Source: Hydrogeniiclostridium mannosilyticum (GTDB lineage: Bacteria; Bacillota; Clostridia; Oscillospirales; Acutalibacteraceae). From it: a stretch of 64,000 nucleotides of DNA. The notes under the pieces are model-generated. The model was not told the DNA's origin. It made no database searches and saw nothing but the letters and a program-made list of their open reading frames with translations. Below, one piece after another: positions 7,270 through 15,234 of the stretch. A program made the translations under genes and the position numbers. Location of the stretch: the NCBI RefSeq assembly GCF_003268275.1, contig NZ_QLYR01000003.1, positions 62,001 to 126,000 on the forward strand, in the 5' to 3' direction. How positions within the stretch are numbered: the stretch's first letter is position 1; the number at the start of each line of letters is the position of its first letter.

Positions 7270-9645
7270 ATGTTTTCGTATACGCTTAAACGTTTAGACT
7301 ACCCTTACCCGCCCATGCCTCTTGAGAAACGCAAGGGGCTTGTACCCAAGCAGGGTTATTGCAGCCTCAAGCCCGCTGAAGAGGAAAAAGAAGGGCTTCC
7401 CGCTGCCGCCGCCGGCTTACGTGCCTGCATTTACGGCGATCCGCTCCGGGAAGTTATCCATCTCATGCAGGAGGACCTGCAAGCTCCTACCATAGAAAAG
7501 ATACCAGCTCCCCCACTGCTGGCTGATATTCTGCCGGCGGTCCGTCGGCTTCTGCTGGAGGGCAAAGGTATGGAAGCCGCTGCCCTTTCAGCTGAAACCG
7601 CCAAAAAGCGAGGTTATGGGGAGCTTCTCCACTTTATGGAGAACGACCCCCGCCATATTGAGCTTCCGTTTAGTGCTTTTCAGCCTGCCGGCGCCGTCAA
7701 TCTGGTTTTAGAGCTGGAAGAAAGCGGCGCCCCTACAGATTATCTGCGCACGATGAATTATAAAACCGGAGAGGCCGTCATTCACTGGACCGACCGCCGG
7801 GGGCGTTGGGTCCGGCGCGCCTTCGTATCGGAACCTGAGCAGTGTCTTGTCCAGCTTTTAACTCCTCCTCCGGGAGAAAAACTGAATATACGGGTACATA
7901 TGGAGGCGCCGGATGATTGGGCCCGCGCTGGAATCCGGCCTGAAATGCAGGCTACGCTGGACGCTCTGCTGTGTGAGGCCTGCTACCCCATCGGCGGCGG
8001 TGGGCACGCTGTCGCCACAAAAGTTTTCCGAACCGGAGGTACGGCCCACCTGGAGGACACCTCCATCTGCATCAACGGTGCGCAGCAGGTGCTGCTGGTA
8101 ACTAGAGTAACCAGTTCGCCAGCCTTGAAGCCGGGGCTTGCCCAACAGACCTTAGACGATCCTTCCTTTCCGGAGGAAACATATGAAGCGCTTTTAAATC
8201 GTCACATTAAAATCCATGCACCGCGCATAGAACGCTGCACCATGACGTTTGACGGCCCCGGCGAAAATCAGGCCGTGGAGGAGCTGATGGAACGGCAGAA
8301 CGGCAGCGGCTTGCCTCTTCAGGCCAAACTGCTGCAAATGATGTTTGATGCCGGCCGTTACTTTCTGGCTACCGCTACCGGTAAATACCCGCCGATGTGG
8401 GGGCAATGGAACATCAATGTCAATCTACAGGTGTGCAGCGGAAACCTGACCAGTTTGCCGGAGATGATGGATGTATTTTTCCGGTTTGTTGAGAGCAAGC
8501 TTCCTGATTACCGCATGAATGCCCAGCGGATTTTGGGCTGCCGCGGGATATTGGCCGACATTCACCCGGACCTTAACAACGGCCTGTTATATCATTTTTC
8601 TAGAACTTACCCTCACCACTACTGGATTGCCTGCGCCGGATGGATTTATAATGAATTTTGGGGGCGTTATCTGGTAAGCGGGGACAAGACCTTTTTGCGG
8701 GATCATGTCCTTCCTGGTCTACAGGAAATCGCCCTCTTCTTTGAGGATTACCTCTCCGACCGTGGCCCGGATGGACGCTATCTCTTTTACCCATGCTGGT
8801 CCCCGGAAAACGAACCTCTGGGGCAAAGTCCGGTTACTGTCAACGCTGTTATGGATATTATGGTGTGCCGTGAGGTCCTGGAAAATCTGACGACGGCATA
8901 CAGGATTTTGGAACTGGAGGATCCGCGTGCCGAAAAACACCGCGAAATGTTGGAGAACCTGCCTGCCCTGCTGCTGGACGAGGAAGGCGGGCTGAAGGAA
9001 TGGGCCTGGAAAGATCACCCCGAGCGGTATAACCACCGGCACGTGTCCCACCACTATGATGTTTGGCCCGGAATGAAAGTGAATTGGGAGGACACCCCCG
9101 AACTGGCCGATGCTATTCTGAAATCCAACCGCAGGCGCGGCCAACAGGACGATTCTGCACACGGTATTATGCATCGGCTGTTTACGGCTATCCGCCTCAA
9201 GGATAAGCAGGATGCCTGCATGCATATCCAACAGCTATTCCGGCATGGCTTTGTCAACAGCAACCTGTCTACCAACCATTTCCCCGACCGCTTGGAATTT
9301 CCCGATATGCTGGGCGGAATGCCCGCAGCTCTGGCGGAAATGGCTGTTTACTCCCGGCCGGGAATCATTGAATTTCTGCCCGCTATGCCGGACTTTCTTG
9401 CTAAAGGCAAACTCTGCGGAGCAAGCCTTTACACCTTCATGCTGCTGCAAACAATGGAATGGGATTTAGAGGCAGGCGTTTTGCAGGCGGTACTTGTTTC
9501 GCATGAAAACCAAATCTGCAGAGTGGGCTCCCATAAGCCTGCCGTGATTTTCCGAGATGGAAATCCACTGACAGAACAGGAGACCACGGAGGGCATTCAG
9601 TTTACAGCGGGCATTCCCGTAAGTATCTTGCTGCAATGGAAATAG
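7270..9645 (+). CDS. GH95-type alpha-L-fucosidase
   Basis: A 791-residue inverting fucosidase-like protein with an (alpha/alpha)6 barrel. Four residues match the Bifidobacterium AfcA catalytic set: N381 and N383 (WNINVN), E513 (SPEN) and D679 (FPDMLGG). The family motif HRHVSH is at 589-594. No signal peptide is seen. AGAAAGG precedes the ATG. Known GH95 enzymes mostly cleave alpha-1,2-fucose from milk or mucin glycans; a few act on L-galactose. The N-terminal beta-sandwich looks diverged: residues 1-150 show little of the usual family pattern. With the upstream GH29 enzyme this gives complementary linkage coverage. Confidence 0.88.
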   Translation: MFSYTLKRLDYPYPPMPLEKRKGLVPKQGYCSLKPAEEEKEGLPAAAAGLRACIYGDPLREVIHLMQEDLQAPTIEKIPAPPLLADILPAVRRLLLEGKGMEAAALSAETAKKRGYGELLHFMENDPRHIELPFSAFQPAGAVNLVLELEESGAPTDYLRTMNYKTGEAVIHWTDRRGRWVRRAFVSEPEQCLVQLLTPPPGEKLNIRVHMEAPDDWARAGIRPEMQATLDALLCEACYPIGGGGHAVATKVFRTGGTAHLEDTSICINGAQQVLLVTRVTSSPALKPGLAQQTLDDPSFPEETYEALLNRHIKIHAPRIERCTMTFDGPGENQAVEELMERQNGSGLPLQAKLLQMMFDAGRYFLATATGKYPPMWGQWNINVNLQVCSGNLTSLPEMMDVFFRFVESKLPDYRMNAQRILGCRGILADIHPDLNNGLLYHFSRTYPHHYWIACAGWIYNEFWGRYLVSGDKTFLRDHVLPGLQEIALFFEDYLSDRGPDGRYLFYPCWSPENEPLGQSPVTVNAVMDIMVCREVLENLTTAYRILELEDPRAEKHREMLENLPALLLDEEGGLKEWAWKDHPERYNHRHVSHHYDVWPGMKVNWEDTPELADAILKSNRRRGQQDDSAHGIMHRLFTAIRLKDKQDACMHIQQLFRHGFVNSNLSTNHFPDRLEFPDMLGGMPAALAEMAVYSRPGIIEFLPAMPDFLAKGKLCGASLYTFMLLQTMEWDLEAGVLQAVLVSHENQICRVGSHKPAVIFRDGNPLTEQETTEGIQFTAGIPVSILLQWK

Positions 9646-9706
9646 CAACAGCCATAAATTTTACAACCATATTAAAAATCCATTAAAGCAGGCCAATCCA
9701 GCGTCT

Positions 9707-9737
9707 AAGCCCAAAGTTACAAGCTTTGGGCTTTCAT
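9707..9737 (+). terminator. Terminator after the fucosidase operon
   Basis: AAGCCCAAAG and CTTTGGGCTTT form a strong hairpin with a short T-rich tail. It separates the GH95 gene from the GH43-type gene. Confidence 0.75.
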
Positions 9738-9907
9738 CATATAGCGCGAGCAGGTCCTTCCGTCAGATATTAATCTACCTCTGGGCCATTGCTGCATATT
9801 CTTTAACACTGCAACGAGGAAGCCTTTAGGCGCATGGCACACCGGCCTCCCACAAAAGAGGGAGGTAAAATAAATTGTAAAATCTACAATAGAAGGGATT
9901 TATAAGG

Positions 9908-10774
9908 ATGAAGACGAACGAAATTTATATGGGCGATCCTTTTATTTATACCCATGAAAACACTTACTATTTGATTGGCACCACCAATGAAATGGAAGGT
10001 TTTCGCGCTTACAAAAGCGGTGATCTTGAAAATTGGACAGAGACCGGCTGGATATTGCGAAAAAATGACACAGGCTTTGGTTCACGCTGCTTTTGGGCGC
10101 CTGAAATTTTTATTCACCAGGGGAAATTTTATTTAACCTATTCTGCTTTTGTTGAAAGCACCCAAAAATTGCAAATGGCCCTCGCGGTAAGCGAGAGCCC
10201 AACCGGGCCTTTTCATAATTTATATGCACCGTGGTTCACAAATGATAAAGGAACCATCGACGGCCATATTTTTAAAGATGATGACGGAGCCCTATATTTA
10301 TATTTTAGTATGAATTGGTTTGACCCTAAAACCGGCATCAATAACGGCGAAAATTATGTTTCAAAGCTAAAAAAAGACCTATCCGGGCTTGATGGAGAAA
10401 TCCGTTTTGTAAGCCGCGCCGAAATGGACTGGGAAACGCCCATGCCCAACAACCGGTGTAATGAAGGCCCCACCGTTATCAAGCACGGCAATGACTACTA
10501 CATGACATATTCTGCAAATGATACAGCTTCGGACAAATACGGCATTGGATATTTAAAGTCAAAGCACCCGGCGGACGGGTGGGAAAAGGTCAGTATAGAA
10601 CCATGGCTGACCACGACGGATAACCTTTTTTCTCCTGGACATAACAGCATTTTCAAGGATCTGCACGGTAACTTAAAAATTGTTTTTCACTCATTGGCGC
10701 AGCGGGATAAATTTGAAAGAATTGTAAACATCCGGAACCTGGCAATTGAAAACGGCCGGTTGTCCATTATATAA
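9908..10774 (+). CDS. GH43-type five-bladed beta-propeller glycosidase
   Basis: A 288-residue single-domain protein. Family residues are in place: general base D10 (GDPFIY), pKa-tuning D118 (TIDGHIFKD) and general acid E186 (CNEGPT). GH43 enzymes are usually beta-xylosidases or alpha-L-arabinofuranosidases. The short form without a second beta-sandwich is common among intracellular debranching enzymes. No signal peptide is seen. GAAGGG lies 10 nt before the ATG. A terminator at 9707 and a CCTCCC/GGGAGG hairpin near 9848 separate it from the fucosidase genes, so it may be controlled separately. Exact substrate unknown. Confidence 0.85.
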   Translation: MKTNEIYMGDPFIYTHENTYYLIGTTNEMEGFRAYKSGDLENWTETGWILRKNDTGFGSRCFWAPEIFIHQGKFYLTYSAFVESTQKLQMALAVSESPTGPFHNLYAPWFTNDKGTIDGHIFKDDDGALYLYFSMNWFDPKTGINNGENYVSKLKKDLSGLDGEIRFVSRAEMDWETPMPNNRCNEGPTVIKHGNDYYMTYSANDTASDKYGIGYLKSKHPADGWEKVSIEPWLTTTDNLFSPGHNSIFKDLHGNLKIVFHSLAQRDKFERIVNIRNLAIENGRLSII

Positions 10775-10956
10775 CTGAGCGTTATCCGAAAACGCCTCTC
10801 CCCTGATTGAGCCGGCAATCGCTGCTTTCGTTTTCTATACTATGGACGGGATTAATAGGCCGGCAGCCGGGGACTCCGTCGCCGGAGCTAATTACAGCGA
10901 GAAATTTGCGCCTGCGGCGCCCCTCAGTAAACTCTCGGCGCCTTGTACAAATAAAA

Positions 10957-10990
10957 AAAGAGGCGCCGGGAGTTGTCTCCCCGCCTCTTT
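10957..10990. terminator. Bidirectional terminator between convergent genes
   Basis: AAAGAGGCG (10957-10965) pairs with CGCCTCTTT (10982-10990). A-rich and T-rich flanks allow use on both strands. The 180 bp between 10775 and 10956 show no gene. Confidence 0.75.
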
Positions 10991-10993
10991 ACT

Positions 10994-11404
10994 CTATGTC
11001 TTTTTAATAAATTCCGTTTTACAAACCGGACACTTAATCTCAATTTTGCCCTTACCCCTTGGTACGCGCAGTATATTGCCGCATTTAGGGCACTTATAGT
11101 AGCGGTGGTCCTTATCCTGCCGGAAACTCTTCTGTTGGTTTGAGTGGCTCTTTAACCGCCTGAAAAATGACAGAAACGCTTGATTTTCCTTTCCGCGTGC
11201 CGTAACATTGCGTGAAAGCATACGAAAAAAGCACCAGCCCAGCAGAGCCAACGACACAATTGCCAAAATAGGCCAGCGAAAAATCTGCGCAACCAGATAA
11301 AAAACCAAATACACGATCAGTATAACCAACGAAAGCTGGTCCGGTCCATTTCTTCCATACATAAACCTTTGCAGCCAGAGCTGAAACCTAGCAAAAAAGC
11401 CCAT
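10994..11404 (-). CDS. Membrane protein with C-terminal zinc ribbon
   Basis: 136 residues. A hydrophobic region at about 24-62 should form two transmembrane segments. A cytoplasmic basic linker follows, then a C-terminal zinc ribbon with paired CPKCGN and CPVCKT motifs. The family is not recognised by name; similar small proteins are common in Clostridia. It starts 4 bp after the stop of the MarR gene, so the two are almost certainly cotranscribed and perhaps share a physiological trigger. Confidence 0.8.
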   Translation of the reverse strand: MGFFARFQLWLQRFMYGRNGPDQLSLVILIVYLVFYLVAQIFRWPILAIVSLALLGWCFFRMLSRNVTARGKENQAFLSFFRRLKSHSNQQKSFRQDKDHRYYKCPKCGNILRVPRGKGKIEIKCPVCKTEFIKKT

Positions 11405-11408
11405 TCTT

Positions 11409-11855
11409 TTAATCCGCCTTTCTCACAGACAAACCCCTTAAAATATCTGCACTATGAATCAAGATATCCTTTTCTTCCTCCGTTAACAGGCTCAGCTCCT
11501 TTTTTAGCTGCTCGGCACAGTCTTGAATCGTCCCTTCCAACAAAGAACGCCCTTTATCCGTCATCTGCAAAAAAATCATTCTGCGATTTACCGGGCTTTC
11601 CACCCGCTGGGCCAATCTTTTTTCAACCAAGCCGTCCACTACCCGGGTGAGCTGCTGGCGGGAAACCCCCATCTCCTTAGAAAGCTGCGTCATATTCAAC
11701 GGTTCTTTCTTTGCCAGCAAAATAAGCGCTTGCAGCTGTGTTCTGGTAACGCCCAGATCCTCCTGGTGGCTTGAGCTTTGAAAGACCAATTTATATAGAA
11801 GGGGACCCATATCAAACACTGCGTGAATGAGGATATCGTCTTTATTTTTATACAT
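11409..11855 (-). CDS. MarR-family transcriptional regulator
   Basis: 148 residues with a winged helix centred on residues 50-95 (LTQLSKEMGVSRQQLTRVVDGLVEKRLAQR-like; the wing carries the typical SPVNRRMIFLQMTDKG) and flanking dimerisation helices. These proteins usually repress their own operon and respond to small phenolic or oxidising compounds. It is the first gene of a two-gene unit with the zinc-ribbon membrane protein. No efflux pump or detoxifying enzyme lies beside it, so the target is open. Confidence 0.9.
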   Translation of the reverse strand: MYKNKDDILIHAVFDMGPLLYKLVFQSSSHQEDLGVTRTQLQALILLAKKEPLNMTQLSKEMGVSRQQLTRVVDGLVEKRLAQRVESPVNRRMIFLQMTDKGRSLLEGTIQDCAEQLKKELSLLTEEEKDILIHSADILRGLSVRKAD

Positions 11856-12014
11856 GCTTCCATCCCTTTTTATGTTTATTCGTTCATTATAAAATGGAAT
11901 TCTTGCGCTGTCAACTCACTACAACAAAATTAAAAAATGATACAAACACGTCATAAAAAGGTCATAAAATTACATCTGGGGTTCATTGTGCGTTCATAAG
12001 CTTATTCTATAGTA

Positions 12015-12131
12015 GTTTTGTTCTTGATTGCAAGAAGCCGGTAAGCATAAGGGAACGGTTTCAAGTGATTAAGGCATGCGTAAAACCTTACCCTCACCCC
12101 CTGACTGCTAGCTTTCAGGGGGGACTTTTTT
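12015..12131 (+). ncRNA. Candidate small RNA with its own promoter and terminator
   Basis: A -35-like TTGTGC near 11987, 16 bp and TATAGT near 12009 precede about 110 nt with no useful reading frame. The stretch ends in a clear terminator: CCCCCTGA (12097-12104) pairs with TCAGGGGG, followed by T6 at 12126-12131. GGTAAG near 12039 can pair with CTTACC near 12086. It matches no RNA family I recognise. It could also be a leader of a lost gene. Confidence 0.4.
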
Positions 12132-12146
12132 ATGTAAGACCACAAA

Positions 12147-12192
12147 AACCGGCGAGGCCCTACCAATTAAAGCTGGCAGAGCCTCGCCGGTT
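12147..12192 (-). terminator. Terminator of the NifX-like/Crp operon
   Basis: The 12-base arms AACCGGCGAGGC (12147-12158) and GCCTCGCCGGTT (12181-12192) lie downstream of the Crp-like gene. A T-run follows on the minus strand. Confidence 0.8.
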
Positions 12193-12252
12193 CCCATATA
12201 AAACCATATCTATAACTTAGCCAACCGGAAACTTATAGGTTTACCGGCCCCG

Positions 12253-12918
12253 CTAACGCAAGCTTTCTCTCGCATATCGCTTTAGCAGAGCCGCATCTCT
12301 GATATGCACCACGCCACGGGAGAGACTAACCGCTCCCTCGTCCTGAAAATACCGCAGCATTCTGGTAACCACCTCGCGGGCACTGCCCAAATAGCGGGCA
12401 ATTTCCTCATGCGTTCTCTGCAAAACCATGCTTTCCCCGGCTTCCTCCAACAAAAATGCAGCCAGGCGGCTGTCGAAACTTTTGTTCATAACCTGATCCA
12501 GAAGCCACATCACATCGGAAAGACGTGCCGCCATTAAATCACTGGTATAGGCGGCTACCGGCAGCGATGTTTTTGCCAGTTCCTGATACACAGCGGCCGG
12601 AATAACCACCACTTCTGTTCGCTCCCATGCCTGCACCGAAACCTCAAACTGAATATTCGGCATCATACAGGAGGCCGAAAGCAGGCAGATATCCCGCTCA
12701 AACAGGCGGTAAAGCGTAACCTCCCGCCCACTGTCAGAGGTGATATAGACGCGCAGCTGTCCGGAACAGACCATTAACAGGCCGATGCAATGCTCCGGCC
12801 CCCTGCGGACATTGTCACCCTTTTCAAAGACACGGCGGACAGCCGATGCCCGAAGCTGCTCCCGCTGCCCCGGAATCAGCTTTCCCCAAAAAGGAAGATA
12901 GGCTTCTAACTCTGTCAT
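12253..12918 (-). CDS. Crp/Fnr-family regulator
   Basis: 221 residues from the ATG at 12918. A cyclic-nucleotide-binding-fold sensor domain covers about residues 10-120. A winged helix follows with recognition region RTHEEIARYLGSAREVVTRML. No FNR-type cysteine cluster is visible at the N-terminus. The longer frame to 13002 overlaps the upstream gene and is less likely, since the start at 12918 sits 5 bp after that gene's stop. Its operon partner is a NifX-like protein, which hints at redox or metal responses. The effector is unknown. Confidence 0.88.
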   Translation of the reverse strand: MTELEAYLPFWGKLIPGQREQLRASAVRRVFEKGDNVRRGPEHCIGLLMVCSGQLRVYITSDSGREVTLYRLFERDICLLSASCMMPNIQFEVSVQAWERTEVVVIPAAVYQELAKTSLPVAAYTSDLMAARLSDVMWLLDQVMNKSFDSRLAAFLLEEAGESMVLQRTHEEIARYLGSAREVVTRMLRYFQDEGAVSLSRGVVHIRDAALLKRYARESLR

Positions 12919-12922
12919 CGGC

Positions 12923-13324
12923 TTATTTTTCCGGCCCACACTGTCCGCCGCAATGATGGTCATGGCAATGGCCGCCAGAGTGCTTTTCATGGTGGTGGGC
13001 ACAAACCGTATTCGGGTCGTAGTGGAGCGATCCGTTCAGCAGGGCTGCTACTTGTTCATCAGCCAGCCCAGAAGCGCCCGGGTACAGTTCAATGCCGTTT
13101 TCCTGTAAAGCCTGGCGCGCGCCGCCGCCAATACCGCCGCATATCAGCACATTTACACCATGGGCCTTCAAAAAACCGGCCAGCGCTCCATGGCCGCTGC
13201 CGTTTGTGTCGACAACTGCGGAAGAAACCACTTGGTTGGCTTCAACCTCATAGATTTTAAACTGCGATGAATGTCCAAAATGCTGAAAAACCAAACCGTT
13301 TTCATATGTTACTGCAATTTTCAT
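12923..13324 (-). CDS. NifX/NifB-like dinitrogenase cofactor-fold protein with His-rich tail
   Basis: 133 residues with the NifX/NifB C-terminal fold (MKIAVTYENGLVFQHFGHSS, ICGGIGGGARQAL). In stand-alone form such proteins are thought to bind Fe-S/Mo-type clusters or to be orphan carriers; no nif genes are nearby. The last ~25 residues are rich in His and Cys (CAHHHEKHSGGHCHDHHCGG), which points to metal binding. AAAGGG lies before the ATG at 13324. It is transcribed with the Crp-like gene 5 bp downstream, suggesting a sensor-regulator pair for metal or redox state. Confidence 0.85.
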   Translation of the reverse strand: MKIAVTYENGLVFQHFGHSSQFKIYEVEANQVVSSAVVDTNGSGHGALAGFLKAHGVNVLICGGIGGGARQALQENGIELYPGASGLADEQVAALLNGSLHYDPNTVCAHHHEKHSGGHCHDHHCGGQCGPEK

Positions 13325-13358
13325 TTCACTCAACCCTTTCTTTTCTACACAAAACAAA

Positions 13359-13459
13359 ACTGGTAAACCAGTGTTGTGCACCATAAGCGCCGCGGTTCGT
13401 TTTCACCGTCCAGCGCTTTGAATTGTAGATATTATACCCCCTTTTTTTAAATAAGGCAA
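13359..13459 (-). promoter_or_regulatory. Promoter and palindrome upstream of the NifX-like operon
   Basis: On the minus strand: TTGCCT (13454-13459), 17 bp, TATAAT (13431-13436). In the leader, ACTGGTAAACCAGT at 13359-13372 forms a near-perfect palindrome, a possible operator or short hairpin. Confidence 0.6.
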
Positions 13460-13547
13460 CACTTTGATTTTCTGTGACCAAGTTACAGTATTTTATAAAA
13501 AATTGGCATATACTAAGGACAAATCATTCAGAAAAGAGGTTTTAATT

Positions 13548-13859
13548 ATGTCGGTTAAAGTATTGAATAAAGATAATTTCAACGAGGAGGTTCTGTCTGC
13601 AAAGGGTACCGTTTTAGTTGATTTCTGGGCTTCCTGGTGCGGGCCCTGCCGCATGCTCTCTCCCATTGTTGATGAAATTGCCGAGGAGCAAAGCGGCTCG
13701 GTCAAAGTCGGCAAGGTCAATATTGATGAACAGCCGGAATTGGCAAGCAGGTTCGGCGTTATGAGCATCCCTACGCTAATGGTTTGGAAGGACGGAAAGC
13801 TTACGGATACCTCCGTCGGCGTTAAGCCCAAACATATGATTGAGGAAATGCTGAGATAA
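13548..13859 (+). CDS. trxA: Thioredoxin
   Basis: 103 residues, the standard thioredoxin length. It is a cytoplasmic dithiol-disulfide carrier for enzymes such as ribonucleotide reductase and for repair of oxidised proteins. The active site WASWCGPCR and the cis-proline loop (MSIPTLMV) are present. The frame extends upstream to 13464, but the ATG at 13548 has AAAAGAGG before it and gives the family N-terminus. A terminator follows directly, so it is a single-gene unit, divergent from the NifX-like operon. That placement is compatible with a shared redox theme. Confidence 0.96.
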   Translation: MSVKVLNKDNFNEEVLSAKGTVLVDFWASWCGPCRMLSPIVDEIAEEQSGSVKVGKVNIDEQPELASRFGVMSIPTLMVWKDGKLTDTSVGVKPKHMIEEMLR

Positions 13860-13893
13860 TAAGCCCTCTTAAAATAATCCCCCAACAAAACAC

Positions 13894-13929
13894 AAAAGGC
13901 TGCTTTCTGAATTGGAAAGCAGCCTTTTG
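13894..13929 (+). terminator. trxA terminator
   Basis: GGCTGCTTTC and GAAAGCAGCC with a 7-base loop, followed by TTTT. Confidence 0.9.
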
Positions 13930-14004
13930 CACTGTCTAAATTAAAATTTAATGCATAGCGCTTGCCGCCCGCGGCAAAACTAAGCTCGAAAGGAAGTGCT
14001 GACG

Positions 14005-14205
14005 ATGAAAAACGACTCTGTAAGCAAACAGGAAATCATCCGGGAGTTGGAGCGTCGAATTGAACTGATTGATCGCCACCGTTTCGACGAAATCGAAGTA
14101 ACAGGCAACCAATATGAGGAATTAAACCAAGTACTAAAGAAAATTATTGGCGTGCCGCTTTCCGATGAGCTCACAGATGTTAAAAATTACATTGAAACAC
14201 TTTAA
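14005..14205 (+). CDS. Small helical protein of unknown function
   Basis: 66 residues from ATG at 14005 (AAGGAAG 8 nt upstream; a GTG nine bases earlier overlaps that site). The product is charged and predicted mostly helical (QEIIRELERRIELIDRHRFDEIE), without cysteines or membrane segments. Unrecognised. It is followed 42 bp later by another small gene with a perfect GGAGG site and then a terminator, so the pair forms a small operon. Confidence 0.65.
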   Translation: MKNDSVSKQEIIRELERRIELIDRHRFDEIEVTGNQYEELNQVLKKIIGVPLSDELTDVKNYIETL

Positions 14206-14247
14206 CCGCTACCATCAATCTGCCCATAAACCAACAAGGAGGAACTC

Positions 14248-14418
14248 ATGCCAGAAAATCAATTTATGTTGGGCCTGAAGGATAACGCCTATTTTCAATC
14301 TCTCCCTGTTTTCATCCAGGAAAACATCAAGCAATCCGGTGTTACACTGAACTCTGAAAATGATCTCAAGCGTCTGGCGCAAAACATGCTGCAGTCCAAT
14401 ACGAAAGGCACAAATTAA
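14248..14418 (+). CDS. 56-residue small protein of unknown function
   Basis: The ATG at 14248 follows AAGGAGG with ideal spacing. The stop TAA is at 14416-14418, immediately before a strong terminator. The product starts MPENQFMLGLKDNAYFQSL and is soluble and probably helical in its second half (NDLKRLAQNMLQS). No family recognised. Its good ribosome site and partner gene support a real gene. Confidence 0.65.
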   Translation: MPENQFMLGLKDNAYFQSLPVFIQENIKQSGVTLNSENDLKRLAQNMLQSNTKGTN

Positions 14419-14420
14419 CG

Positions 14421-14459
14421 TAAAACGCCTACAGAATGAAATTCTGTAGGCGTTTTATA
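14421..14459. terminator. Strong bidirectional terminator
   Basis: AAAACGCCTACAGAAT and ATTCTGTAGGCGTTTT form a long stem between the small-protein operon and plsY, and serve both strands. Confidence 0.9.
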
Positions 14460-14470
14460 TTTTATCTGCC

Positions 14471-15175
14471 TTATTTTTCTTTATGTATGCTAAGCTTCTT
14501 TTCCGTTCCTTCCCGAATGCGTTTGATATTCGAGCGGTGCTTCCAAATAAGCAGGCCGCCTAGGAATAAAGAGATCAACGACACTACAACACAGTAGGTA
14601 ACGCTGCCAACACCATGCTGCAAGTAGTCCACAAAAAATGTCAGCGGAAAGACTGAAACCGGAAGGGAAATCGCAGCGGCAATCGAACCGATTGAAACCA
14701 CCCGCGTAATCAAAAGTAGAACGATAAACACGACAATGGTGATCACAAACAGGCGCCAGTCGATTAATAGTGTGATGGACCAGCTGGTTAAAACACCTTT
14801 TCCACCCTTAAAGCCAAAGAACACCGGAAAGTCATGCCCCAACACACAGAAAGCAGCAGCAATAAAGGCTCCATACTGAACAAACTCAAACTCCGACATC
14901 ACATTAGCCAAGCCCGCTGTGGGGTAAAAGGCCTGAAAAATTAACTTGCCAATTAAAACGGCAACCACACCCTTGGCAAAATCAAAAACAAATGTACAAA
15001 CTGCCGCTTTGGCCCCTACCGAGCGGAGCACGTTCGTTGTTCCCGCATTACCGCTGCCCATAGAGCGAATGTCCTTGTGGCTGAAGAATTTGGTGAACAA
15101 AATGGAAAAGCTGATACTGCCCAAAAGATATGCAATAACCGCACTCAACACACCTGCCAGAAAAAATTGCATCAT
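14471..15175 (-). CDS. plsY: Acyl-phosphate:glycerol-3-phosphate acyltransferase
   Basis: A 234-residue integral membrane enzyme that makes lysophosphatidic acid from acyl-phosphate, the first committed step of phospholipid synthesis in Firmicutes. PlsY motifs are visible: GSISFSILFTK, the GSGNAGTTNVLR loop near residue 41, and the later GFKGGKGVLT motif. Several membrane helices are present. The C-terminus is longer than in many homologues and basic. AGGAGAG lies 8 nt before the ATG. It is last in the DUF512-der-plsY order common in Clostridia. Confidence 0.95.
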   Translation of the reverse strand: MMQFFLAGVLSAVIAYLLGSISFSILFTKFFSHKDIRSMGSGNAGTTNVLRSVGAKAAVCTFVFDFAKGVVAVLIGKLIFQAFYPTAGLANVMSEFEFVQYGAFIAAAFCVLGHDFPVFFGFKGGKGVLTSWSITLLIDWRLFVITIVVFIVLLLITRVVSIGSIAAAISLPVSVFPLTFFVDYLQHGVGSVTYCVVVSLISLFLGGLLIWKHRSNIKRIREGTEKKLSIHKEK

Positions 15176-15234
15176 GATTCAATCTCTCCTACTTTACTTA
15201 GTATCCAAAAGCACAAACAACGTGCCCCAAACCA

